64,000 nucleotides of DNA. Source: Leisingera daeponensis DSM 23529 (lineage in GTDB: Bacteria > Pseudomonadota > Alphaproteobacteria > Rhodobacterales > Rhodobacteraceae). The notes beneath the pieces were generated by a model, which saw only the letters and a program-made list of their open reading frames with translations, searched no databases and had not been told where the DNA came from. The stretch lies in assembly GCF_000473145.1 (NCBI RefSeq), contig NZ_KI421500.1, positions 3,915,362 through 3,979,361 of the forward strand. Direction: 5' to 3'. Every line of letters begins with the position of its first letter. Position 1 is the stretch's first letter. Positions 43,236 through 50,798 of this stretch are shown piece after piece. The position numbers and the translations under genes were made by a program.

Positions 43236-44414
43236 CTAAGATGTCCGCAGGGCGTCGCGCAGGCGGTCTTCGTCGAGATGCACGCCAAGGCCCGGCCCCT
43301 GCGGCACGCGCAAGTGGAAATCCTCGATCACCAGCGGGTCGCGCACGATCTCGGAGACATGCAGGCGCGGGCCGAAATGCTCGCACCCCCAGGGCAGGCG
43401 GGGCAATGCGGCAAACACCGCCAGATGCGCGGCCGCCCCGATCGAGCCTTCCAGGAGACAGCCGCCGTAAAGCTCCATACCGCTGCTTTCCGCGACCCTC
43501 GCCGCCTGGGACAGCGCCATAAGCCCGCCGCTCTTGACCAGTTTGAGCGAATAGACGCTGCCGCAGCCCATGGTGCCGGCCCGGGTGATTTCCCGGTGGG
43601 TAAAGGCCGCCTCGTCAACCATCAGCGGGATCGGGCTGCGCGCGGCCACCCGCGCCATGCCCTCGAAATCGTCGCCGGGCAGCGGCTGTTCGATCAGGTC
43701 GACCTGCAGTTCCTGCAAGGCAGGCAGGTAGCGGCGGCAGTCCGCCTCGCTCCAGGCCTGATTCACGTCGACGATCAGGCGGCGCATGCCCGGCACCTCC
43801 TCGCGCAGCTTCTGCAGACGGCGCAGGTCGGCCTCGGGGCTGTCAAAGCCCAGCTTGATCTTGAAATCACGGTGTTCACGGGCGGCCAGCTTGGCGCGGG
43901 CCTCCTCGGCCTCCTGGTCGGCATCGCCCGAGGCCAGCGCCCAAAGCACCGGCACCCGGTCGCGAACCGCTCCGCCGAAGAACGTTGCCGCCGGCACCCC
44001 GAGCGTGCGCGCGAGGGCATCAAAGACCGCGGCCTCGATGGCCCCCTTGGCGGAATTGTTGCGAAAGGCGGCCCGGGCCATGCGCGCCGCCACCGCGGCG
44101 GGCTGCGCGGCGGGACAGCCGGCCAGCGCGGGCGCAAGGTAGCGGGTGATCACAGACTGGATCGATTCCACCGATTCCTCGGCCCATCGCGGCCCGCCCA
44201 GAACCGCCGCCTCGCCGATGCCTTCGATGCCGTTCGCCAGCCGCACCCGGACCAGGACAAACTCGCGGGTGCTGAACTCGGTGTTGGACAGGCGGTGCGC
44301 GCGAATGCTGGGCAGGGTGACGATCTGGGCCCGGATCTCGCGGATCGCGGTCTCTCGGTTCAGATCCTGCCCCTGCGGCAGGGTGCCGGCACCTTCGGCG
44401 GCGGAATACGCCAT
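43236..44414 (-). CDS. Muconate-cycloisomerase-like enolase-superfamily enzyme
   Basis: The 392-residue protein shows the MLE-subgroup catalytic set: K-x-K in FKIKLGF, Asp in VDVNQAW, Glu in IEQPLPG, Asp in MVDEAAF and Lys in SLKLVKSGG. It would cycloisomerise cis,cis-muconate or a substituted muconate to a muconolactone. Its place beside an intradiol dioxygenase supports that; other MLE-subgroup reactions such as dipeptide epimerisation are unlikely here. It has 20-odd extra N-terminal residues compared with common CatB. Confidence 0.82.
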   Translation of the reverse strand: MAYSAAEGAGTLPQGQDLNRETAIREIRAQIVTLPSIRAHRLSNTEFSTREFVLVRVRLANGIEGIGEAAVLGGPRWAEESVESIQSVITRYLAPALAGCPAAQPAAVAARMARAAFRNNSAKGAIEAAVFDALARTLGVPAATFFGGAVRDRVPVLWALASGDADQEAEEARAKLAAREHRDFKIKLGFDSPEADLRRLQKLREEVPGMRRLIVDVNQAWSEADCRRYLPALQELQVDLIEQPLPGDDFEGMARVAARSPIPLMVDEAAFTHREITRAGTMGCGSVYSLKLVKSGGLMALSQAARVAESSGMELYGGCLLEGSIGAAAHLAVFAALPRLPWGCEHFGPRLHVSEIVRDPLVIEDFHLRVPQGPGLGVHLDEDRLRDALRTS

Positions 44415-44485
44415 TGGGTTCTCCTTGGTAATGGATGCAGAAGCCCCGAGGGACGCCCCGCGGGCGCCCCAGGGGAAGGCACGGG

Positions 44486-45355
44486 TTACTTCGCCGCCGC
44501 GGCGCGGGCCCCGGCCTCGGGCTTGAGGCGGAAATCGAAGCTCATCACCAGGTCGGTGCCGGCCCCGTCGGGCGCGGGTTTCATGTCGCCGATCAAGCTC
44601 TCCTTGACGGCAAAGACCGCGTCGTTGTCGAGATACTCGGTCTCGCTGTCGTAGATCTGGCTGATCAGGGGCTTGTAGCCGGGCTTGGTGATCATGAAGT
44701 GGATATGCCCGGGGCGCATCGGATGGTGGCCCATGTAGTTCAGCAACTCGCCCGCCGCGCCGTCATAGGGGATGGGATAGGGCTCGGGGCGCAGGCCCAC
44801 GAAGTCGTAGGAGCCATCGGCGCCGGTCAGGAAACGGCCGCGCAGGTTGTAATCCGGCTGATCGGGGTCCTGCTGTTCATAAAGCCCGTTCGGCGCATCC
44901 TCCCAGACGTCGATCTGCACGCCTTCGATCGGATTGCCGCCGGTATCCAGCACGCGGCCCGACACGCGCACGGTTTGCTGACCCTCGAAGTCCTTCTGCA
45001 CAATGCTGGCGCCTTTGGGAAGAACCGGCGGGTTCTCACGGTAGAACGGGCCCAGCACGGTGCTTTCGCTTTCGCCCTCGGTGACCTGATTGCCGAGCAT
45101 GTCGACCAGCACCTCGACCCCGAGGATGTCGCAGATCAGGATGAATTCATTGCGCGCATCGCTCGAAATCTCGCCCGCCCGGCGCATCCATTCGCAGCCC
45201 TCGAGCCATTCGCCGTGGGTCAGGTTCACTTCCTTGGCGAAGGCATGGAAATGCTTCAGCGCCGAGGTCATGATCTCGCGGTTGCGGGCTGGGATATCGG
45301 GTTTCATCGCGTTTGTGACGGCCTCGGTGATGTTGTCCAGGGTGATGTTGCGCAT
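44486..45355 (-). CDS. Intradiol ring-cleavage dioxygenase (hydroxyquinol/catechol 1,2-dioxygenase type)
   Basis: The 289-residue protein has the N-terminal helical dimer domain and the Fe(III) site: Tyr in GLYEQQ, Tyr in PYPIPYDG and two His in HPMRPGHIHF. The stretch PYPIPYDGAAGELL with EYLDNDAVFAVKESLI is closer to hydroxyquinol 1,2-dioxygenases than to classic CatA. It opens the ring between two hydroxyls. With hydroxyquinol the product would be maleylacetate, with catechol a muconate. The downstream cycloisomerase favours a (substituted) muconate, so the real substrate is open. Confidence 0.85.
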   Translation of the reverse strand: MRNITLDNITEAVTNAMKPDIPARNREIMTSALKHFHAFAKEVNLTHGEWLEGCEWMRRAGEISSDARNEFILICDILGVEVLVDMLGNQVTEGESESTVLGPFYRENPPVLPKGASIVQKDFEGQQTVRVSGRVLDTGGNPIEGVQIDVWEDAPNGLYEQQDPDQPDYNLRGRFLTGADGSYDFVGLRPEPYPIPYDGAAGELLNYMGHHPMRPGHIHFMITKPGYKPLISQIYDSETEYLDNDAVFAVKESLIGDMKPAPDGAGTDLVMSFDFRLKPEAGARAAAAK

Positions 45356-45388
45356 CGGTTCTCTCCTCTTTTGCGTGTGTCTTGGGCG

Positions 45389-45910
45389 TTACCAGATCGC
45401 CTCGGCGATAGGGTCGCAAAGCTCTGGTGCCGGAGCCTGGCCGGCGATGGCGCCGAAACTGCCCTTGTAGAAGATCAGCGGCCGCGCCCCGGGATCGGTT
45501 GCCAGCTTCCGGACGCGGCCGATAAAGATCGTGTGATCGCCCGCCTGCACCTCGTTGACGATGTCGCAGGCATAGGCCGCCAGCGCGCCGCGGATCACCG
45601 GCAGGCGGTCGAGATCTTCGAATGGATTGGACAGCCCCTCGACCGGGCGTCCCGCGAAGTGCCAGGCCAGCCGCTCGGAGTTTTCAGACAGCGTGCTGAC
45701 CGAGAAGCGCCCGGTCTGTTGCAGGTGCGGCAGGATCTTCGCGCGTTCCCCGATGGAGACGCAAATCAGCGGCGGATCAAGCGACACCGACATGAAGGCA
45801 TTGGCGGTCATCCCGTGGTCGCCATCGGCATGGCGCGTGGCGATGACGTTGACGCCGGTGCCGAACAGGCCGCAGGCATCGCGAAGCTGGCGGGGGTCAG
45901 GCCGGGTCAT
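45389..45910 (-). CDS. Flavin reductase of two-component monooxygenase
   Basis: The 173-residue flavin-reductase-domain protein (MTANAFMSVSLDPPLICVSI, DHTIFIGRVRKL) reduces FAD or FMN with NAD(P)H for a partner oxygenase. Its ATG at 45910 overlaps the FAD synthetase gene stop (ATGA). The partner oxygenase is encoded divergently at 46655. The conserved family sequence begins at this ATG; the open frame upstream is another gene in a different frame. Confidence 0.86.
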   Translation of the reverse strand: MTRPDPRQLRDACGLFGTGVNVIATRHADGDHGMTANAFMSVSLDPPLICVSIGERAKILPHLQQTGRFSVSTLSENSERLAWHFAGRPVEGLSNPFEDLDRLPVIRGALAAYACDIVNEVQAGDHTIFIGRVRKLATDPGARPLIFYKGSFGAIAGQAPAPELCDPIAEAIW

Positions 45911-46473
45911 GCGGGTGTCTCCGGGTTGAGGCCGGGGCGCAGAAGCGCTGCCGCAGCGGCGGTGAGGCCTTGTTCCAGCAGGCCGCGGATACGGGTCGAG
46001 GATACCACCTCGCCCGCGGCGCAGCGCACCGGCGGCTGGATATGAACGTCGAAGCGGCGCGCCAGCAGGCTGACGCCGCCCGCCTGTTTCGCGCCAAAGC
46101 GGAAATCGCCGCCGACGCGGATCTCCTGCGGCCGCAGGCGGGCCAGCCGGGCCATGAAGGCTTCGGGGGACAGGGACCGCAGCGCCTCGCCGAAGGAAAA
46201 GACCACGACGTGATCGGGGCCGAGCGCCGAGATGCGGGCCAGTTTTTCCGCCAGCGGGCAAAGCTGCGCGGCACGGCCGAAAAAGACCTTGGGCGGCGGA
46301 TCGAAGGTGCAGACCACCGATGGCACGCCCAGGGCGCGGGCTCTCCTCACCGTGCCGGCGATCAGCGCCTGGTGGCCGGAATGCACGCCGTCGAACGCAC
46401 CCAGCGTAACGACGCTTGCGCCAAGTGACGGCACATCGCGATGCCAGTGCGTCAGGTCGGGTTGGTCAAACAT
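45907..46473 (-). CDS. FAD synthetase-like adenylyltransferase without riboflavin kinase domain
   Basis: The 188-residue protein has the nucleotidyltransferase motifs of the RibF N-terminal domain: [28 protein letters not shown] and [12 protein letters not shown]. The usual 120-residue riboflavin kinase domain is absent, so it could only turn FMN into FAD. It is the first gene of the leftward operon (GGAGGAGG before the ATG at 46473). Together with the flavin reductase it would supply FAD to the monooxygenase. Confidence 0.82.
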   Translation of the reverse strand: MFDQPDLTHWHRDVPSLGASVVTLGAFDGVHSGHQALIAGTVRRARALGVPSVVCTFDPPPKVFFGRAAQLCPLAEKLARISALGPDHVVVFSFGEALRSLSPEAFMARLARLRPQEIRVGGDFRFGAKQAGGVSLLARRFDVHIQPPVRCAAGEVVSSTRIRGLLEQGLTAAAAALLRPGLNPETPA

Positions 46474-46536
46474 GGCGGCCTCCTCCTCCGGTCTGCCGGT
46501 TGGCCTGACCTTAGCGGCGCCGGGCGGCCGGACGCG

Positions 46537-46563
46537 ATACCCGCACCGGTATGCTGTCATACC
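46537..46563. promoter_or_regulatory. LysR-type operator between divergent aromatic operons
   Basis: Three half-sites ATACC (46537-46541), GGTAT (46548-46552) and ATACC (46559-46563). The last two form GGTAT-N6-ATACC, the same as at 40104-40119. It lies 75-90 nt from both divergent start codons. Confidence 0.65.
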
Positions 46564-46654
46564 TAGCCGCACCGGCCATGAGAAACGCAGGATCAGGGCC
46601 ATCCCGGCGGATGGCACACTGGCCGTTCCGTCGCTTCATCGGAGGAAAAAGACC

Positions 46655-48223
46655 ATGCCCAAAGACGCCCTTCCCGGTTCCAGGACCGAGGTTTTCACCG
46701 GACAGGAGTTCTTGGAAAGCATCCAGGACAGCCGCGAAATCTATATCTATGGCGAACGTGTGAAGGACGTGACCAAGCACCCCGCCTTCCGCAATTCCGC
46801 CCGCATGGTGGCGCGCTGGTACGACAAGTTCCACGAACGCAAGGATGTGATCGGCGTGCAGGCCGACAACGGCTCGGGCAATGTCACGCACCCTTTCTTC
46901 CTGGGTTCGAAGACAAGCGGGGACCTGATAAAAAGCCGCGACGCCGTGGCCGAGCTGCAAAAGGTCTCCTACGGCTGGATGGGCCGGTCGCCTGATTACA
47001 AGGCTGCCTTCCTCGGCACCCTGGGCGCCAACAGCGGCTTTTACGGCGAATACGCCGGCAATGCGCTGAACTGGTACAACAAGACCCAGAACCGGCTGGA
47101 CTACTGGAACCACGCCATCGTCAACCCGCCGATCGACCGCGACCGCGCGATCGAGGAGGTCCGCGACGTGTTCATGCATGTGGAAAAGGAAACTGACGCC
47201 GGGCTGATCGTCTCGGGGGCAAAGGTGGTTGCCACCGGGTCGGCGCTGACCCATTACAACTTCATCGCCCACTACGGCATTCCGGTGAAGGACAAGGAAT
47301 TCGCGCTGATCTTCACCGCGCCGATGGACGCCGAAGGGGTCAAGCTGATTGCCCGGTCGTCCTATGAATTCAACGCCGCCGCAACCGGATCGCCGTTCGA
47401 CTACCCGCTGTCCTCGCGGATGGATGAAAACGACTCGATCCTGGTCTTCGACAAGGTGCTGGTCCCCTGGGAGAACATCTTCGTCTATGGCGACACCGAT
47501 AAGATCAACCAGTTCTTCCCCGCCTCGGGCTTCGTGCCGCGCTTTACCCTGCACGGGCTGACGCGGCTGTCTGTGAAGCTCGATTTCATCGCCGGGCTGT
47601 TTTCCATGGCGGTCGAGGCGACGGGGTCGAAGGATTTCCGCGGCGTGCAAACCGCGGTGGGCGAGGTGCTGGCCTGGCGCAATCTGTTCCACGGGCTGTC
47701 CGACGCCATGGTGAAATCGCCGGTCCCCTGGGAGGGCACGGACGGCTACAATCTGCCCAACACCAACGTCGGCCTCGCCTACCGCGTCTTCGCGCCGATG
47801 GCCTATGGGCGGATCAAGGAGCTGATCGAACGGCATGTGGCCTCTGGACTGATCTATCTGCCCTCCTCGGCCGCCGATTTCGAAAGCGATGCGATCCGCC
47901 CCTACCTCGACCGTTTCGTGCGCGGCTCGAATGGCTACGCGGCCATCGACCGGGTCAAGCTGCTCAAGCTGCTCTGGGACGCCATAGGCACCGAGTTCGG
48001 CGGGCGGCATGAGCTCTACGAGCGCAACTACGCGGGCAACTACGAAAATATCCGCATCGAAACCCTGCTGAACGCCACCGCCAACGGCGATCTCGCCAAC
48101 CTGCAGGGCTTCGTGTCGCAATGCATGGGCGAATACGACCTGTCCGGCTGGACCGGCAAGGACCTGATCAACCCCGACGACATCAGCCTCGTCGGACGCG
48201 GAATGCTTCAGGGCTTCGGCTGA
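46655..48223 (+). CDS. HpaB-family FADH2-dependent phenol monooxygenase
   Basis: The 522-residue large component belongs to the 4-hydroxyphenylacetate 3-hydroxylase family (HpaB, TftD, PheA). It begins [30 protein letters not shown] and contains [19 protein letters not shown] and [13 protein letters not shown] of the flavin-binding region. It hydroxylates a phenol next to an existing hydroxyl using FADH2 from the reductase encoded across the divergent promoter. GGAGGAAAA precedes the ATG. It is monocistronic: a strong terminator follows. Confidence 0.87.
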   Translation: MPKDALPGSRTEVFTGQEFLESIQDSREIYIYGERVKDVTKHPAFRNSARMVARWYDKFHERKDVIGVQADNGSGNVTHPFFLGSKTSGDLIKSRDAVAELQKVSYGWMGRSPDYKAAFLGTLGANSGFYGEYAGNALNWYNKTQNRLDYWNHAIVNPPIDRDRAIEEVRDVFMHVEKETDAGLIVSGAKVVATGSALTHYNFIAHYGIPVKDKEFALIFTAPMDAEGVKLIARSSYEFNAAATGSPFDYPLSSRMDENDSILVFDKVLVPWENIFVYGDTDKINQFFPASGFVPRFTLHGLTRLSVKLDFIAGLFSMAVEATGSKDFRGVQTAVGEVLAWRNLFHGLSDAMVKSPVPWEGTDGYNLPNTNVGLAYRVFAPMAYGRIKELIERHVASGLIYLPSSAADFESDAIRPYLDRFVRGSNGYAAIDRVKLLKLLWDAIGTEFGGRHELYERNYAGNYENIRIETLLNATANGDLANLQGFVSQCMGEYDLSGWTGKDLINPDDISLVGRGMLQGFG

Positions 48224-48235
48224 TTTCCACAGGTC

Positions 48236-48272
48236 AAAGGGCCGCCCCGCAGACAGAGGCGGCCCTTTCTCC
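48236..48272 (+). terminator. Rho-independent terminator of monooxygenase gene
   Basis: An 11-bp perfect stem AAAGGGCCGCC / GGCGGCCCTTT (48236-48246 with 48258-48268), an 11-base loop and a short T tail, 12 nt after the stop at 48223. Confidence 0.82.
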
Positions 48273-48494
48273 ATCCAACAGAACCTGGTGCCGCCGGACA
48301 GCCTCCGCGGGGCCTCGGCCTTGCGCCGCAGGATGGCATGGCGGGTTTCGCGATTTCGAGGCTCGCAGCTTCCACCCTGCATCCTTCGCCCGAAACCTTT
48401 ACGCCCGGCAGCGGGCGCACCGTTCAACCCCGCATCAACCGGGCGGCAGGCGCCGGAATTGCTGAGCCGCCGCAATTCTGGCACTCTGGTGCAG

Positions 48495-50117
48495 ATGTAC
48501 TGGGATGTGTTGCCGGCGCTTGGCGGCATCGGCCTCTTTCTGATCGGAATGCTGCTGCTGACCGGCGGTCTCAAGACACTTGCCGGGGCCCGCCTGCGCA
48601 GCATTCTCGGCCGCTTCACCTCCACCCCCGCCACCGGCGCGGCAACCGGCGCGGTGACCACCGCGGCGATCCAGTCCTCCAGCGCCACCACCGTCGCCGC
48701 CGTCGGCTTTGTCGCCGCCGGGCTGCTGACCTTTCCGCAGGCGCTGGGGATCATCTTCGGTGCCAACATCGGCACCACGATGACCGGCTGGCTGGTCGCC
48801 ATCCTGGGCTTCAAGCTCGACCTCGGCCAGGCAATGCTGCCGGTGGTCCTGCTGGGCGCCCTGCTCGCGCTGTCCGGCAGACGCAAGGTCTCCTATCTCG
48901 GCCAGGCGCTGGCGGGCTTCAGCCTGATCTTCATCGGCATCGAGCAGATGAAATCCGGCCTCGACGCGTTTCAGGGCATCGTCACCCCCGCCGATTTTCC
49001 CCCCGACAGCTGGGCAGGCCGCCTGAAACTGGTGGCCCTCGGCGTGCTGATCACCCTGGTCACCCAATCCTCCAGCGCGGGGGTCGCCACCGCCCTGGCC
49101 GCGCTCAGCGCCGGGGCGGTGAATTTCCCGCAGGCGGCGGCGCTGGTCATCGGGATGGACGTCGGCACCACCTTCACCGCGGTTCTGGCGACGCTGGGCG
49201 GCGGCACCATGGCCCGGCGCACCGGCGTTGCGCATGTGGTCTACAACCTGATGACCGGCGCCATGGCGTTCTTCCTGCTCGGGCCGTTTGCCGCCGCGGT
49301 GGCGTATTGGCACGGGACCGCACAGCCGCTGACCGCCCTGGTCGCCTTCCACAGCCTCTTCAACCTCGTGGGCGTGATCCTGATCCTGCCCTTCGCGCGC
49401 CCCTTCGCGCGGCTGATCGAGGTTCTGATCCCGGACCGCGGCGCGGCGCTGACGCAATCGCTGGACCACCTGATCCTGCAGGACCCGGCCGCCGCCACCG
49501 CCGCCGCCAAGGCCACGGTCGACCGTCTTGCCAAGGCAGCCGTCGACTATCTCCGATCCCTCACCGGCGGCGCTGCCGCGGGCGCCAGCAGCGCCCGGCG
49601 CGACCGCCTCGCCGCCGCCGTGTCGGACACCCGTGCCTATCTCGACAGGATCGATCTGCCCGCCAGCACCAGTCCCGAGTTTGGCGCAATCAAGGGCATG
49701 TACCACATCCTCGACCATCTGGACCGGCTGCTCTACCGCTGCACCCAGACCGAACGGATCAGCGAGCTGGCGAAGGACCGGCGGCTGCGGCGGCTGACGC
49801 GGGTGCTGGCCCTGGCCACCGCCGGCTTCGAGGACGTCACCCGCCCCGAGCATTGCGAAACCACCCTGAACCGCCTCCGCCGCCTCATGCGGGCCCAGCA
49901 GCAGTCGCAACGCGACCGGCTGATTTCCGAGGCCGCGGACGGCACCCTGCCCGACGACATCGCCTGGACGCGGCTCGATGCGGTCCGCTGGCTGCACCGG
50001 GTGGCCTATCACCTGTGGCGCATGAGGGTGCATCTGAACCTGCTGGACAGCAATGCAGCCGCGGACCTCGGCACCGCGCGCGGCGACGAGGCGCGGCTGG
50101 ATGCAGGCCTGGACTGA
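48495..50117 (+). CDS. Na/Pi cotransporter family protein (NptA/PhoU-like)
   Basis: The 540-residue protein has a membrane half with two inverted repeats carrying QSSSATTVAAVGF (about 65) and QSSSAGVATAL (about 195), the hallmark of Na+/phosphate cotransporters. A cytosolic PhoU-like helical half follows from about residue 330. It should import phosphate or act in its homeostasis. Start at ATG 48495. It is last before the low-oxygen block resumes, and no FNR box precedes it. Confidence 0.87.
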   Translation: MYWDVLPALGGIGLFLIGMLLLTGGLKTLAGARLRSILGRFTSTPATGAATGAVTTAAIQSSSATTVAAVGFVAAGLLTFPQALGIIFGANIGTTMTGWLVAILGFKLDLGQAMLPVVLLGALLALSGRRKVSYLGQALAGFSLIFIGIEQMKSGLDAFQGIVTPADFPPDSWAGRLKLVALGVLITLVTQSSSAGVATALAALSAGAVNFPQAAALVIGMDVGTTFTAVLATLGGGTMARRTGVAHVVYNLMTGAMAFFLLGPFAAAVAYWHGTAQPLTALVAFHSLFNLVGVILILPFARPFARLIEVLIPDRGAALTQSLDHLILQDPAAATAAAKATVDRLAKAAVDYLRSLTGGAAAGASSARRDRLAAAVSDTRAYLDRIDLPASTSPEFGAIKGMYHILDHLDRLLYRCTQTERISELAKDRRLRRLTRVLALATAGFEDVTRPEHCETTLNRLRRLMRAQQQSQRDRLISEAADGTLPDDIAWTRLDAVRWLHRVAYHLWRMRVHLNLLDSNAAADLGTARGDEARLDAGLD

Positions 50118-50168
50118 GACCCGCACCGAGGCCCGCACCGGTCCGCCGCCTGGCGGCGGCGCAGGAAC

Positions 50169-50182
50169 TTGAGGCAGATTAA
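50169..50182 (+). promoter_or_regulatory. FNR/FixK-type box upstream of cytochrome c gene
   Basis: TTGAGGCAGATTAA (8 of 10), 79 nt before the start at 50261. Confidence 0.6.
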
Positions 50183-50260
50183 AGCCGCGCCCTGCCGCAG
50201 CCCGCTATACTCGCCCCAGCCACAGAGGCAGCCACGGGGCGGCAGAGAAGGAGAAAAGCA

Positions 50261-50665
50261 GTGTTCTTTCGCGCGATGATCTTGATATGTGCAGCCGCTG
50301 GCACCGCCAGCGCGCAGGAGCCGGACCCGAAGGACGGGCGGGATCTGTACCGGACCTATTGCTGGCAGTGCCATGGCCGCGAGGCCACCGGAAACGGCCC
50401 GATGGCAGAGATGCTGGCCATCGAAACACCGGACCTCACCCGCCTGGCGGCCCGCAACGGCGGCACCTTCCCGCTGGAGGCCGTCGCCCGCCAGGTCGAT
50501 GGCCGCGCGCCGGTGCTCGCCCACGGCGGCGAGATGCCGCTGTTCGGCCCGGTTCTGGACTCCGACCAGCAGGTCGCGCTGGCCTTGCCCAGCGGCCAGC
50601 CGATGATGACCGGCCTGCCGCTGGCCAATCTCATCACCTATCTGCAATCGGTGCAGACCGAATAA
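50261..50665 (+). CDS. Small periplasmic monoheme cytochrome c
   Basis: The 134-residue protein starts at GTG 50261 after AGGAGA. The signal peptide covers 1-18 (AAAGTASA), and the heme site is CWQCH (34-38), followed by GREATGNGPM. Met residues near 107-110 (QPMMTGLP) could be the sixth ligand. It is likely an electron carrier to a terminal oxidase or reductase at low oxygen; no such enzyme is in the window. Confidence 0.82.
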   Translation: MFFRAMILICAAAGTASAQEPDPKDGRDLYRTYCWQCHGREATGNGPMAEMLAIETPDLTRLAARNGGTFPLEAVARQVDGRAPVLAHGGEMPLFGPVLDSDQQVALALPSGQPMMTGLPLANLITYLQSVQTE

Positions 50666-50726
50666 CCCGGACCTGTCCGCACTCCCGCGGATGATGCGGC
50701 GCCGGGCCTTGCCAGCCCCGCGCCGA

Positions 50727-50740
50727 TTGAGCGGCATCAA
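50727..50740 (+). promoter_or_regulatory. FNR/FixK-type box upstream of ppsA
   Basis: TTGAGCGGCATCAA (9 of 10), 59 nt before the ATG at 50799. Confidence 0.72.
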
Positions 50741-50798
50741 TCGGTGCGCAGCGATTCATGGCATTATGGACCGGCCCGCACAGGACCGGAGACACCAG

